A stretch of 64,000 bases of DNA from Linepithema humile (taxonomy: Eukaryota; Arthropoda; Insecta; Hymenoptera; Formicidae), in NCBI RefSeq assembly GCF_040581485.1, contig NC_090133.1:18538001-18602000 (forward strand). The letters run 5' to 3'. Under the pieces are notes generated by a model, which made no database searches, was not told where the DNA came from, and worked only from the letters and a program-made list of their open reading frames with translations. Numbering within the stretch: the first letter of the stretch is position 1; every line of letters begins with the position of its first letter. Of this stretch, positions 21,481 to 35,640 are shown piece by piece. Position numbers and translations under genes: made by a program.

Positions 21481-24230
21481 TAAAAAAACATTTGCATCGC
21501 TCTGCTTGAATCCTTCTCTTTTTTGGAAAAATAGAAAACTTTCACTGTTATAAAAATTACCACTTATGAGAGATGAAATTAAATAACCCATTAAACGAGA
21601 AACGCAAAAAAGTATTTTTTTATGTAAAGAGATAATTTAAAAAATATTAACAATAGATTTATCCTTTAATAAATTTCTTTGAAAACAGGTTAAATTATCC
21701 ATCAATGTTTAAAGATGCAAAAAAAAACTGTCTTCTTAATAGAGATTGTTCGCACGTTTAATAATTAATCTTTTATTATAAATTAATTGTTATTATCTCT
21801 TCAATAATTGATCGTCAGTATGTAATATATTTGAATGTTCAATTATTATTCAAATTGGCGGTCGAATATTCAGGAATATTTTTAACTCGACTCATATTTG
21901 CCGAACAATTTGTAATAAACGTATCAGTTATAAATACCTGAAATAAAGTATTCATACGATGACGTCATCGTGTAAAACCCTCAGCACGTAAATTCTGTCA
22001 ATGTCTCAGAATAATATTAATATCGATTGAATCATCGAACCATCGCGAAAATAACATCCTATTCCTAGTTGCCGTAACTCTTGCAAAGCTTTCGCCTATT
22101 TTTAAGCATCAGCATCCTTCCCCGTTCGTATTATCGTATGCAAACTCGCGCGAAGTACGCAGGAGTCGCCCGGGGGTTCGAGTACTACCAGCTATAACGG
22201 TGCAATAAAATTTACAAAAATCTTGCCGTGCTCTGAAGAATCGCACAAAAAACCACTCGGTCCGCCTTGTAGCGTACGCGCGCGCGCGCTCTTTCTCTCC
22301 CTCCCGCTGCAAATATATGGCCCCTTGCACATGCAAGCTTCCCTCGTGAGTGCGGTAGGAAGTCTCGGGCTGGGATATCACCGGCGGCCAGCGAGCGACT
22401 AGGGCGGACACAGTCGAAACTTTAAATTTCGTAGGGAAAGCCCCGACGGCGTTGGACCATGCTAATTTTACGATGCCACGTCGCCGTGCGTCACCGATGC
22501 GCTCCGACCATCTCCCTCCCCGTCGGCCCCTTACCGCTCTCTGTTCTCGCTCGAAATTCACCAACGCTCCAAACTACGTCGATGGCTTTTCCGCGCGAAT
22601 ACCGGGGGTGCCGGCACTCTCTCGTGCGCCCCTGGGGCGAAGAGGAAAAGCCATTTAGATGTTCGACCGGGCGACGTACGATGCACCTGAGGCCTCACTC
22701 TCTATCCCGCCAAATCCTCCCCCCCCCCCCTCGCCGCTCCCGATCCCTGCCCCTTTTACACTCTGCATCACGATGCGTCGCGCGCTTTTGACGCGTCTCG
22801 TTGAACTGACAATGGAAACCGCCGCAATTATGATAAGCTTAACTTCGATGAGCTAAAGCTTCAAAGTAAAGTGCTGAAAATAGACAGGGAAAATGTATAC
22901 TGTGTCAAACGTAATCTGTAACAAATAAATACAGAGCTTATTTTCGTGCGCCCGCGTCATTAAAATCTGAATACGTCGATACTGTGTCTGCATCAAATGG
23001 ATTGTCAGGCAATTATCACGTCGCGCGTTATATATCGCGTTAGCAGTCGAAATGTGTAACAGACTCGTTTGTTTTGATCAACTGATAGACTCGGCGGGTA
23101 ACGGTTGTTTAACGTCGAAAATTAAAGGATTCAGGTTGAATTACACTGCGTGGGTATAAATGAAACGGCAAAACCTAATCTGTCGGATAATTTCCAGTGG
23201 ATTTTGCTTTAATTGAAATGCGATCTCTAGCCTTTACAGGCTAAGATAATAAATATTGAAATTTTGCGTACTTGACTCACATTGAAATTTTTGCATTAAT
23301 GATCGCAATAATAATCCACGATCTTGATGTGTAATAATACAATTTGTTCCGTTATTTCCATTTTGCAACACAGCGCGCGGATGTTTAACATTATTACAAT
23401 CATAAAACTGCTCGAGGCTATTATATTTCTGCGAATACAACATATGCTGATACTATGCAAATTACTGTCCAAAATTATTAGAGAAAGAGAGAGAAAATAA
23501 ATGCCATGGGAAAAAGTTATCACGATATCCTCCATCATACGTTATCGATATTCGCTTGACCGAACACTCGCGCGAATACAATGGGCGGAGAGGGCGAGAT
23601 TACATATCGAAGCGAGCAATATGGGATCCACGATGCGCTGGTACAAGTTCCGGTGAGAGGCTATTGCGTCATTATTATTAATGCATATATAACGGCGCAA
23701 CAAAGCGATCGTTTAATCGGCGCGGCCGATGATGATTTCGATCTGATTCGCGCGCGACGAGCCCGGCATTACGCATTACGCCACAATAGCGAGCCGGCGC
23801 GTATACGTCTGCGGAGAATAATAAACGTTATTGCACCGAATGCAGCGTAATTTGATAATTCACGCCGGCCCGATCGACAATAACGTTAATGGATTACACT
23901 GCCGGTGACGCTAATTTTCGGTCAATGCGGATACTTGCTGCCGATTCGCGGATGTAACTACTTGCAACGTGTGCGATTTAGATCAGTGATGTGATCATCC
24001 TTTCAGCTTATATTTGCCTAACGTTGTATAACGTATTTTGCTTCGTATAAAAGCAACAATATCAAACACAATTAAAAAGCAAATTATAAATCAGGGGAGA
24101 GCGCTCGATGATTTGCGCGTTTTACAGCGTGCCCATTATCGCGACAATATTTTCGCAAATGTTTACGCTGCTCCGGGAATGGAAGTTCATGATGCGATGA
24201 TGGGAGACCGCAAAGCTCCGTCGTTTGCAT
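21480..24230. other. Gene-less stretch, AT-rich then CpG-rich
   Basis: 21480-22080 AT-rich; 22100-22820 CpG-rich with (CG)6 near 22277 and a C12 run; 22850-23540 mixed to AT-rich; 23580-24230 moderately GC. Open frames of 60 to 151 codons show no family resemblance. Confidence 0.55.
22719..22730 (+). repeat. C12 homopolymer
   Basis: Twelve consecutive C, long for an AT-rich genome; the minus strand is G12. Confidence 0.95.
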
Positions 24231-25740
24231 AGACAAAGAAACGAAGACGGGAAAACACAGAGGTAAAAGCGAGAAGGGTAGCTAGGGTAAACAAAAGAAA
24301 AAGCCTGGGGAAAAAAGCGCGGGGGAGTTCGGGCTCGAATCTGCATTTATTAACTTTGCTGAAACATGAAAAAGGAAAGAGAAACGGGAGGGCGAGAAGA
24401 GAGGTCGGACAGGTGAAAACAGGAAGAAGAAAAAGAGGAGAGCATTTATATTGCCTTATAGAGACCCCTCTAAAAAATGGGAGAAAGTATGCAAAAAAAA
24501 AATGTAATATGTAAATATAGTAAACAAAGCAAGTTTTATTAAGTTTTATAAATATTGAAAGAGTAAACAAGAGAGAACAAGAATGGAACGGATTACATAA
24601 TGAAATAGAATTTATTTTCAATTCAGACTTATGAAAGAGCAATATATTAATTTTCCATAAATTTATTATATAAAAAATAATCGTATATTATATAATCGTC
24701 TGTTTTGTAACAAAGAATACCAAAGAGCGGCTGAATTTAAATCGTAATTTTACGAGAGTAACACCGGGAAAAAAGGTGAACATTTATCATCCTCTCGCTT
24801 TTCTCCCACATTATAACACGGTAATATTGAAAAAAATCCGCGGCAAAGCCCCGCGGGATAGGAAATGTCGACGAGACGCGACGTAAAACTCCCGTTGCTT
24901 TTCCGAAACTGCGAATCACCCATCGTTGGCGAATACTCCGTCGCGTAAGGGGCGCACGTGGCGGTTTACCGCGGTCATTTCCCAACCGAAACTGACACCC
25001 GAATACTCTTCGATGAAGCCGCGGGAAATCCGCGTGCGACATAAAGCGCGCGCTGAGAGTGGGAAGGAGTGCCAATTCACGGAGTGACGAAAACGGGAGT
25101 GGTTGCACCGTGTGACGCGAAGGGTGGAAGGACGCCGGTAAAGCCGGAGAATCTAAGCCGGCGTTCGTACACACTTCGACGGAATGAGAAGGATAAGGAC
25201 TCGGGGAGAAGGTGATAGAGAAACCGTGCATTGCGCTCCAGACGGAGGATTTGGGCGGATGAAAAAAGCTCCGCGAGATCCCGGCGCGCGCGGGCGCGCG
25301 AACGATCTCGTCTCGAAAAGAGCGCGCTTGAACATACCGAAGAAAAGAAAGCACCGTCGCAGCGAGGGAGGAGCTTTCCCGAGTCGAGCAAAAATTTCCG
25401 CGTTAAAGTGGAAAAAAAACGTGAAGAGATCGCGTATTATTTCATTTGTCTCGCAGTGGTGGGAAGCTTTCGCTTGGGAATCCTCTTTTCGAAGTGCGTT
25501 TTGCGCGTTAGCGAAAGTAGCGGACGTGTGTGAGAAAGGAAAAATACGGTCCGCGCGAACAAAAGTGGTCGACGTACGAATGAAAAACATGGATCGGACA
25601 GCCGACCGTCGTTCAAAATTACGCACAGAAAACACAAGTACGCGGCGAAACGTTCAGCTTTCTCGGTTCGGGTCAGCTTTTCTCTCCGTCTGCTTGTTAG
25701 AAGGAAACAAAAGTAGCGTATAAACTGAATACCCGCGCGT
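24230..25740 (+). other. Purine-rich and CpG-rich block
   Basis: 24230-24480 is A/G-rich on the plus strand, 24480-24720 AT-rich, and 24820-25720 CpG- and purine-rich. Open frames up to 205 codons on both strands overlap one another and have biased composition. None resembles a known protein. Confidence 0.55.
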
Positions 25741-28700
25741 CCAATTAAAATGGCCGGCGCGCTAGATAGAACTGAAAGGATGCTGAAAGGATTTGTTCTG
25801 CTGAGATATCAATACAATATCGTTATGAAAATACAACGATTTTGAAATATGAAATAGATATATTTCCTACGTGCGATGCATGTTCTAAGACAAATATTCA
25901 TAAGTTGAAAAATCTTCGAAGGATGAGAAAAGAAAAAAAAAATTATATATCGATATATTCAGATACAAAACGGTGAAATAAGAATTTGTGAATCATTTTA
26001 GAGCACAAGTCAATTACTTATTTTACGATACAGGTAAATTATTTATTCCACTTGTACTTCTATTCGTTATGTTAATAATGAAACAATGTAAAATACTAAA
26101 ATTAAAAAATAGACATTCTATTCCGAATGTATAAAGAATAAAGTTCGCAATTTTTTTATACTCGCCGAAATAGTCGAACATTAAAAGTTCATTGTCACAA
26201 ATCAAATTCTGTTAAAATTGTCGTTTAATAGGCTGCGAGAAACGAGCGATGAGAATGTCATCGCAAATGGGTTCCGAAAATAAATACGTTTCAGTAAACG
26301 CACAGCGGAAAATTCAAGTATAAAAGGCAAAGCGCGCTATTTTTTGTGTCATGCCAGAATTGGACACATGAAAAATTCTGTCATCGAATTAAATTTTATT
26401 TATATCGTCGTTTCACACGACGAAAATGTTTGACCAGACTTACATCAAAAAGAAAAATTTGCAATTTTAAAATTACGTCATAAATACGATTACATTATAT
26501 GAAACGCACACGATATTTCTAATTGCACGCGTTAGGAATTTTTTATACCGAGTTAAATATTATCCACATCGTAGTTCTCATCGTAGTACGCGGATATAAA
26601 ATATATCTGTCCGTTATACGTGTCAAAGATTACATATTTCTGAAAAAAGAGAGGTAGTAAGCGATGGCAGTCGGTGGAAAACCGCTCTTTACACGCGACG
26701 TGTTTTCATCCCGCACCGTCCGAGATCCTGCACGACAGAACGTCGAAGATATAAAAGATTGACAAAAAGAGTAATAACGATGGACTACGACGATGGCAAT
26801 GATGGTCACATGAGGGATAGCACGAGTTGCGAAATAACGTGACCTTCTTTTTCGCGATTCATAGACGAAATGTCACATCCGTAAACGAGTCCGTACACGT
26901 CGCACTATAGGGATTTTCTTCCTCTTTACAGTCCGACCAACGACGTAACGGTCGAGAGTCCCTGCGGTGTACTTTTCCATTACCACCGCGCGCGTCCTCC
27001 TTTTATATCGCAAAACACAGCCGCGGAAAATTCCGCTTCCGCGATGATGACTCGCGACGTGTGAAAAATGAACGTCACGATTGTCGGATAATACTGTAGG
27101 TACTAACAAGTTTCGCTGTAGTGCAGAAAGTTACACGTACGCGATTTCAAAAAATCTGTAAATGATATACTGTATTTTGTACAGCGTTATATTTTGTGTC
27201 TTCAAATTTCTTTAATTTTTAAACAGGTTCTTTGATAAATGTAAAGAGATTTTTCGGTTAAATATCCGAATAATTAAACGCCAATTTTTTTAATTGGCTT
27301 AAAAATCGCTTGGATTTGAGTGCTTGGAAAATTAAAATTAGTTTCGCGAAACATTTTTATATTTATGATACATGCGTATAAAATGAAAGGTATCAATGCT
27401 TTGACATTTTTGTTATGGACAATTTCAATTTTGCATTTATCAAAAGAACTAGTAAACCTGAGTACTCTGCATATTGCTGTTTTTATTTGCTGATGGAATA
27501 ATCAGTGTAAAAACATATATTGAAAATATGTTTCAATATTCACAGTTGCATTTATAAATATGCATCTACGAAATGTGTGCATTTTTAAAATCCTTTACTG
27601 TATGCAAACAGAGAAACACAGATTAGCTTAATGGTTCATACGCATTTGTGTAATTTGAGTATCTGACGGAACATTTTCCACGGTTCAAGGAAGAAAACAA
27701 AGAATGTATTAAAAAGCAACTAATTTGAATTCAGCAAATTTATTCGATATTAGTAAATTTTCATTCACTTACAAGTGATGAATTCTTTTTCATCACATCG
27801 ACATTCTCAAAATTGTTAAAACTGTCATTCATTCACATTTTTACTCAGCAAAAACGGCTTACAATTTAATATACTTTACTATTATTAAGCAAGTGCATTT
27901 CTACACCGCACACTCGCCTTCGTGGGAAAAGGTTCCTTTGCAAATATCCTCTGTACAGCGTTAAAGCAATCGCCGTGCCTTATGCTCAAGTTCGAGACGT
28001 GAAGCAAGTTTCGCATGTCAATTCGCAATCTCGGCGTTACTCTCCCGATTCTTTTCGCCGCCTCTGTACATAATGGTGGCATTTAATCGCGACCACTCGG
28101 TCGAAAGAGAACTACCCCCCCCTTTTTTCCCTCTTTCATTCGCATTCGTTCGAGCGTGCTCCGAGCGCGCAGCGCTGCTATTCCCGACGATAACCACGGC
28201 AGTTCCCGCGGAAAAATGATTTTTCGTCGTGAATACCGTGCATTACGCAAAGGAAAATATCTCCGAGACCTTATCTCGCCGCGTGTTATACACAAACGTG
28301 GTGCGCTAAAGACATTTGAAAGAAAGGGAACGACCACGAGAATTGCTCTAATGCGCTGAACTAAATGCATAGTATATCTCGCCGTAAAAACGCAATTGTG
28401 AGGATAGTCTCGAATAAATCTCTTGAATGATATCTTTAGTAAGCAGCGTTTTAGCCGGATAATAATGCTAAGTCAATGATAATCCGAAAATAATAAAAAT
28501 GGATAATTCCGAAATAAAATAGTAAAAACTCGTGCGTTGTTGTACTTTTTAAAGTTTACGAAGCAAAATTAACGATATTTTTAATTTTTAAGTTACACAA
28601 TTAGGAAGTTTGTAATAACTCATACAGTAAGCGTGATTATTATCTTGATAAATGTACCAAGAATTTGCATTTTTGCCATTTCCAGCATTAATTCCTTCAA

Positions 28701-28900
28701 AAAGCTGCGGAAAGTTGAAATTTCTCCGTGAAAACTTTTGGGCAGCACAATCGCAAACGCAAACGGGCTTTCCTGAGAGCCTATTCGAGTCCGCTACACC
28801 ATTGTCGAAAACAATGCTCATATCATTGCGTCTAACTCGCTGCGCTTATTGTCCACCGTTAAACTTTAAACACGCACACGCATACATGTACACTTAAATG
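25740..28900. other. Gene-less, predominantly AT-rich stretch
   Basis: AT-rich with short CpG-rich parts near 26660-27110 and 27890-28370. A small hairpin (GCCAATT, five T, AATTGGC) lies at about 27280-27298. Nothing else was recognised. Confidence 0.55.
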
Positions 28901-30780
28901 AACCTGTTCGCTCTCTTTCTCTTTCTCGGTTTGTTCTCCGATGCGAGAAATAAAAATGTCGGGGTAACGACATAGAAAAAGGATCTCTAATCTTACTACT
29001 ACGATTGGTCATCAATTTTACCCACGTACCAAGGAGAAAGGTGAAAGAAGGCAACCCCGAGGTGCACCGGTGATTCGGATATCAAGATCTTGATACCGAT
29101 GGAATCCGCGTGGAAAAAAGCGGGCAATCGGGTATACGATTCGTAGGTCGAAGGCCGGAATTAGTAGAAGCGCGCACTCGGAGAAGAACGACCCGGAGGT
29201 CGAGCGAAAGTGGATGGTTATCCTGCGGCATTCGTTTTCTGACGGTGCCCCGAGGACGAGGGACACGATGGTAAAGGAGGAAGGGCGCGAGTGAAAATAA
29301 AGAAAAAGAGCTCAGAGAGGCGGAAATAGCGGGCAAAGGGCATAAAACACTGCGAAATGTGAAACATTAAAGAGAGGTAGCGGATTAACGCAAAGAGAAT
29401 GCAGAGGAAAAGGACAAAGTAACCGAAGAATATGAAAATAAATGTAGTATATGTAAAATTAAAGAGAGAGAAAGAAAATTAATGAAGATGAAAAATACAG
29501 CAAAGAATATAGATAAGCTAAAGGCAAGAATAGTAATATGAGATAATAATAAAATAAAATAAATATGTAAAATAAAAATATTACAAGATGGTAATAATCT
29601 CTTTAATATTTGTCATCAAAGTATTTAAAAAATAATAATTATTAATTGTTTTCATAAAAATATTAAAAATGTTAAATTTGTCCAAGTATTATAATCATCT
29701 CGTTTGATCTTAAATTGTTATAGAAAAAAAATTAGTGAAAATATTGTCTCTCGCGAATAATCGTTCAACAAAACCAAACTCGGAAAAGCGCATCTTGTGA
29801 AAGGAGAACCGGGGGAGAACCCTTTAAACTCTTCTCGCGTTCGGCCGCGTCCTAAATTTCGGTCGAGCCTTAAAGCGTATTTACGGCGGAAACTCGGCGG
29901 AACCAGCCGGCTCGGTTTTAACTTCCGGAACGACGCGACGCCGAGCGGAAAGCGGGCTGTTTATTTCGCGGCGGTGTTTTACAAGGGGATAAAGCAACGA
30001 GCAGGAAAGGGTAGGGACAAACTCCTGTAATTACCGGGAAGAAAGAGGAAAAAGGAAACCAGGATGATAGCTCGCGGCTGTTGTTCCCCTTAAAAGGATT
30101 AGCGTTCGCACGCGTCTCCGCGCATTGATAATTAATGGTACCCAATGTTCAATTCAATTTGAATTAACAAACCATATACACATTCGATACAGCATGCAAA
30201 AAATATCCTAATTATTCAGAGAAATGCAAAACAATTATTCAATGCATTAAACGATCAATAAATGTAAAAAGGAAAATGCTAACAATTTTGGTTATAAATA
30301 GAGATAATATCTGAAATTTAAAAATTCAAAATCGACTAAAGTATTGTTCCCCCTTGCAGATTTTTAGTTATATCGGAAAAGTTAAAATGAGAAAAGTAAG
30401 CAGAGAGATGAAAAAGAAATGGGAATTTTCCTTCGATTTCTCGATAGAATCGGGCGTCATTCAGCCTGAGATCGCATATCTTTGGAATGTCTCCCATTTA
30501 CTTCTATAGTACCTTTAAAAGTCCAGCGATTCGGCTACTTAAGTCGCCAAAAGATTTGATTATCGGGAATATATTATCCTGCATCCTCGATTGAATACTA
30601 TAATTTTTACTGCGCATAATTCGAATCGAACACTCGTGTAGCTTCGTGAGATTTGAACAGACCAGATACCGAGCGTCCAGCGCTCGACGGAATTTAAGGG
30701 ACGCGAAGTCAAACGGCGCGGAAAGTTTCCGGCAAAACGACGCAGAGATGAGATAAGAAGGGCACGAGAGGGATTCGTAT
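28900..30780. other. Purine-rich block followed by AT-rich DNA
   Basis: 29030-29550 is A/G-rich on the plus strand, 29550-29760 AT-rich, 29770-30130 CpG-rich and 30140-30780 AT-rich. Open frames up to 95 codons are compositional. Confidence 0.55.
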
Positions 30781-31062
30781 TAATACTCAGGAAGATGGGG
30801 GCAAGAGGAAGAGAGTGGAGATGAAGTGGAAGAGGGAAGAGGAGAGGAAGTCCAAGGGAATGATAACGAGAGAAATAAGACCATCGATAGGAGACGGCGG
30901 GGTATCAAAGGAATAAAGGAACCGCGGGAGGAACGGTCCGTGCTATCTCGGCAAAGAAGTCCCTCGTAAAAGGGGGTCGGTGGATAGAAAGTGGTATGAG
31001 AGGGAGAAAGATACCGACGCGGAGAAAAAAGGGGCACCAGGAAGGATAGAAGGGTAAGCGAG

Positions 31063-31083
31063 GATCGTTTCTGCATTATCTGG
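31063..31083 (+). repeat. Recurring GATCG...ATTATC motif, copy 1
   Basis: GATCGTTTCTGCATTATCTG, compared with GATCGTATTTGTATCATCCG at 32301. Preceded by a purine tract, as in the other copies. Confidence 0.5.
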
Positions 31084-32300
31084 AAACGTGGCGGATAAAA
31101 GAGAGAACGGTATATATCGCTCCTTCTCTCTCTCTTTTTCCTCTCCTCTTTCTCTTGTGCCAATAGCGACGTGATAGTCTGATATGTACGAGTTTGCGAA
31201 ATTGTCGGATAAAGCTGCTTATAAGAGAGAACACGCACCTCTCGTTTATATATGTAAACGCTCTTTGAAAGAAGGGATCAAGACTGAAAGCGGAAGATGT
31301 GTGTGTGCCGTAAACACGCCGGTTTTATTACGCAAAGTTGCAATGTTTCCTCTCTTGACGAAGAGCTGGTCTTGACTTTCCCCTTTTAGCGAAGGAAACT
31401 CGGTTAATTGCGCGTATATTTTGATTTCAATCCAGCTTTCGTTTCAAGAAAGTAGCACAACTAACACGTGGACGGTAGTCGATATTTTACTAAAAAACAA
31501 GTGGTAACGAAATTGTTCAATTTGAAATTCAAATTTAAAAAATGTAAGCAAGAACAAAATTCATTTAAATTAAATTAAAACAGTACGAAAAAGCGAGGTA
31601 TGAATCGTTGTTTTTACACAATTTTTACGATTAACGATTTATTTGTAACGAACCGTAGTAAATAAAAATTTTTAAATAAACAATCGTGTTCAATTATGCG
31701 TAATATGTCATAATAATAATCGATTCAATGTTACTATTAATACAAATTCCAGCCGGATCATGTTTCAATGATGAATAACAATAGGTATATTAATAAAAAA
31801 TAATTACATTAATTAGCAAATTAGGTACCCATTCACTTAGAGCGCAGAAATGTGTGCAAACGCCGCAGAGAGGATACTAGTAAAATTAACTTTTCCATGA
31901 ATATTCAGGATTAGCCGATATCCACGTGATCAGGCAATAATCGCGCCGCAATTCCACCTGCAGCTTTTAATATTCTCAAAACGTAGTTGCCATCCTTTCC
32001 TCGGTCCTTTTGTTTCCGGCTGTTTGCACTGTCGTGTGCATATGTAGAACGAGATAAGAGCGGAAACTCATATCTATACTAACTCGCGCGAAAAGTTCCC
32101 CGGGAAACGAGGTAGAAGTGCAAAATAAGAATAATGAGACGCGACGTGCCGCACGTCGAACGAGGGAGAGGGGAAAGGAGAGAAGAACAAAAAGAAAACC
32201 GCAAGAAAAAGTTTCCGGCTGGAAGGAAGTCTGTCGTAAAGCAAAAGAATGCCGACGACACATCGCGAGACGGTGGTGGAGCAGCGCGCGCGGAAAAGAG

Positions 32301-32320
32301 GATCGTATTTGTATCATCCG
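32301..32320 (+). repeat. Recurring GATCG...ATCATC motif, copy 2
   Basis: GATCGTATTTGTATCATCCG, preceded by GGAAAAGAG. Its downstream neighbour at 32580 shares 18 of 20 bases. Confidence 0.55.
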
Positions 32321-32579
32321 CGAGGGCCAAAAAGAAAGAGAGCGGAAGAGAATAGGAGCGGACGGGGATCATATTTACGCGGCAGGCCGCGACTGTTTTA
32401 ATGTAAAATTGGAACGCGTTATGCAACGCGACGGCGACTTTTACTCGCCGTATTTATCGCGGACGCGCGGGAAAAGCGACTCGCGAAAATTTCAACGGGG
32501 CGAAGGAGATGGGATTTTCTTTGGCGCGTGCTCCGAAATCCGACAAAATGTCAGCCGGCTTCACGTCACACGGGAAAAA

Positions 32580-32599
32580 GATCGCATTTGTATCATCCA
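32580..32599 (+). repeat. Recurring GATCG...ATCATC motif, copy 3
   Basis: GATCGCATTTGTATCATCCA, preceded by GGGAAAAA. It begins 279 bp after copy 2, and a GCGCGCGGAA segment follows copy 3 and precedes copy 2. Confidence 0.55.
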
Positions 32600-32618
32600 C
32601 AAAGAGCGCGCGGAAGGA

Positions 32619-32656
32619 TATATCCCGCGTAATATATCCCGGAATATACCCCGCGG
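32619..32656 (+). repeat. Short imperfect tandem repeat, ATATATCCCGCG type
   Basis: ATATATCCCGCGTA, ATATATCCCGGA and ATATACCCCGCGG follow one another, a 12-14 bp period in three degenerate copies, just after motif copy 3. Confidence 0.7.
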
Positions 32657-32971
32657 TGATTTTGTGTAAATATACAACGAAAAAATAGCGTTGCAATACA
32701 GAATCGTTTAAGCAACGTATTTTCCCTTGTCTCTGCCCTTTCTTCCGGCCGCTCTTCATGAATAAGCAGTATATAAAAAAAAAGAGGAAAAAACACGGTA
32801 AGCAGAAACGGAGTCTTCGCGCGAGTCGAATAAAATAATGAGAATCACCGCCGGTAGGTGAAAGATATTAGAGAAATGAGACGAAGTGTTTCCTTCTTTG
32901 AGGAAAGCGTTTCTCCGTTCTCGTCGAAGAAACGGCGCGAGGGACGGAACGGGCAGAGGGGAAAAAGCGGA

Positions 32972-32991
32972 GATCGTATCCGCATTATCTG
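32972..32991 (+). repeat. Recurring GATCG...ATTATC motif, copy 4
   Basis: GATCGTATCCGCATTATCTG, preceded by GGGGAAAAAGCG. A half copy, CCTGTATTATCCG, occurs at 33663-33675. Confidence 0.5.
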
Positions 32992-33779
32992 CAAATGACG
33001 TGGGCAAAAAGGGGCTGGTTGGTGGGAGAGGACGCATGGACGAACGGTCGGAAACGTCGGAGGCGGGAAACGTGTAATCCGCAAGAACCGTTTTAATACG
33101 AAATTATTGTCGTCCTCGTCGTCGTTGCGCACACTTCGTGAACGGGGCTCTCGTCCCCGCTCGTTCTCAAGCCCAAACGGCACCGTCGCGCAATACAGTC
33201 GCGTTTTAGTGCCCACCTCGAAGCATAGCCGAGCAGTCCACCAAGCTACCCACCGCCCCCACGCCACCCTTTTTATTCCAACGGCGCGGCGGCGGTGCAC
33301 CAGCCGGCGGCGAATGCTCGAGACTTTACGATCTGGACTTCGTTTAAGAAGATTAGGTTTACACGGATCTTAGTTTTACTTGAATTTACGAAATCGCATC
33401 CCGCAGGAGATAGGTACGTATCCGCCGCTCCAATCCTCCGAGCTTTTATCCGAGTTTAAAGCGGCGAGTCTAGGTGAGAGGACTCTTAGTTACGGTGGCG
33501 AGAAAAGAGAGACACGACGAAGAGAACGAGAAAAGGATTATAGCCAAGCGAAAAACAACAAAAAGGAAGGCGATGCAATGCGACGGACGATTATTTTGAA
33601 GCATTTGTTTTCGCGGACAGAATGACGGGCGAACGGAGAGGAAAGTGGCGAGCAACAACGCGCCTGTATTATCCGACGCGGGAAAGGGGTGTCGAAACTA
33701 TCGCGGATGCTCGCGGACTTAAGAGAGATTAGGTTCGCCGGAATGTTAGTTCTCCCACCGGCGGAATTGCAAAATCGGC

Positions 33780-35640
33780 TTGCGGAAATTTACGGCGCAG
33801 ACTTTACCGCGAAAATTCGCCCGGCAACAAAACTTTCGAGTTTGAAGTGCCGGCACGTTTAGCGCGATGAAATTTGCAACGCGCTATTTATACGGCGTAC
33901 ACCAAATATAACTAACGTCGAACATCTTTGTACGTGCAATGCAAAGTTAAATAAAATTTATGTGGAATTCTGTTCTTTGTGCAATAAGATTTTCATGAGG
34001 GCGTAAAGCATTTTTTTTCTCTCTTTTGCCGCATAAACTTTACGGATCCAGATCCTGGTATTTATAGCAAAAATATACATTTACTTTGATAAACTCCGAC
34101 GGTAATATCAATTTTATATGCGGACGTTGATTCCTTTTCGGTCGACGAACCGTAAGACGCAAATATAAATGTATGAGTGACCTGATACTTTAAAAATCGA
34201 ATTTGTGTTAGCTACAACATCGAGCGCTTTGTAATATACGGAAATAACATTTGAGGGATAAGACTCGTTCTACGGCTCGGAGGATACGCACGGAAAATAG
34301 GATTCCATTTATGCGATTTCAACGATCCTCAAGAATACATCTGTCACGTGTAACGAGGACGAGGCGCGCTTTGCTTAGATGATACATTGTTCTTTATGCA
34401 CTTATTCTTACGTAGTCTCCCTTTTTAACTCGTTTTCTTTCAAGCAATAGACCGCAAGACCGCATTGTGAACGGAAAGAATAAAGCTCGGGGAAAGCCCT
34501 GGAAAATGTAATAACTTTGAGGTTAAGAAGAGTATAAATTTTTTTCTCGCGCCTTGGAAAATTATTTATTCCGCTATAAGTGAAACTCAGTTCTGTATAA
34601 TGGTGTTTACTGCGACACACATTTTCCGCATAAAAGTGAAATATTTGTGCAGCAACGGTGCAAATACAAGTCACGTTTACGAGAAAATGTAAATGTAAGA
34701 GTAAATGACAATGATTATTTATCACAGAAATTTTAATTAACGCGGAAGGGTCACTTTTATCTGAAGATCAGACGTACGCTGCAATTTTTTCTCGCCATTT
34801 CGGATAACTCTCTTTTAAATAAAATATTCGACGAACAAGAGTCCGCACAAAAACTGCTATTTACGACACTTGACTAAAAAGAAGACGCGATATCCGTATC
34901 ACAGCGCAATTTTAATAAGTCAACTACCAAAGTTTCACGCAAATCTACGAAATCGTGCCCCGAGGATTCGACAAATTTTATTTTAGTTTAATTCTAGAAG
35001 CCAACTATAAAAAAGAGATAAAGTAATACAATAATCTATTTTCGAATGGTTTTGGAATTCGTTTTTTAAGAAAACGTTAATAATAATAATTTTTATAATA
35101 CTATTATATTATACAATATGTAATAATTATTAAATTAAACGTTACAAATTTGACTATTACATAATTTCATATTGTAATGCATATATTCATTACAGTAATG
35201 ATAAAATTACTACTGTTATCATAACATTATTTGATGCCGCAATCGAATTTTATGCTTAAACCGCGATCGCGTACAAACCCTTCAATTCAATGAGAAGTGG
35301 AAATGTCGCAGTTCCGAACACTCGTCTCGCTGACATGGGTCTGACTGGTTGATTTTGCATAATTCAGGAGGCATCGACCGCGCGCAGTTACCGCTCTTCT
35401 CCTTTTATTGTCGACCTTATCTCTCTCATCCACCCTTCTAACTTCCGTTCATCTCGCGGATATCAGATACCGTGACGAGGCGCAGATATGAAATCTAACC
35501 CGCCCGTGCGGGAACACGCCAGCATTTTCGTTTCGGCGAGCCGAGATGAGAAAAAGTTCACCACTGAGGAAGGGAGTTATTATGTCGCGGCGATGAATTG
35601 ACAGCTGGCCCGCATCTAGCGCGATTAAGTTAACACTAAA
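33780..35640. other. Gene-less stretch, mostly AT-rich
   Basis: AT-rich, densest at 34980-35230, with a CpG-rich segment at 35260-35560. No repeat or coding signal beyond short frames was seen. Confidence 0.55.

Larger units (their letters stand above)
30780..33780 (+). other. Extended purine-rich, CpG-rich domain with a recurring motif
   Basis: The plus strand is strongly purine-biased at 30780-31160, 32100-32360 and 32830-33060, broken by an AT-rich gap at 31480-31850. A 20-bp motif recurs at 31063, 32301, 32580 and 32972 (listed separately). Frames of up to 183 codons translate to Lys/Arg/Glu-rich low-complexity text and are not called. Confidence 0.6.

Noticed and set aside
32118..32669. 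183-codon plus-strand ORF with two similar DRICII segments
   Set aside because: The repetition comes from the DNA motif at 32301 and 32580; the rest is Lys/Arg/Glu-rich low complexity from purine bias.
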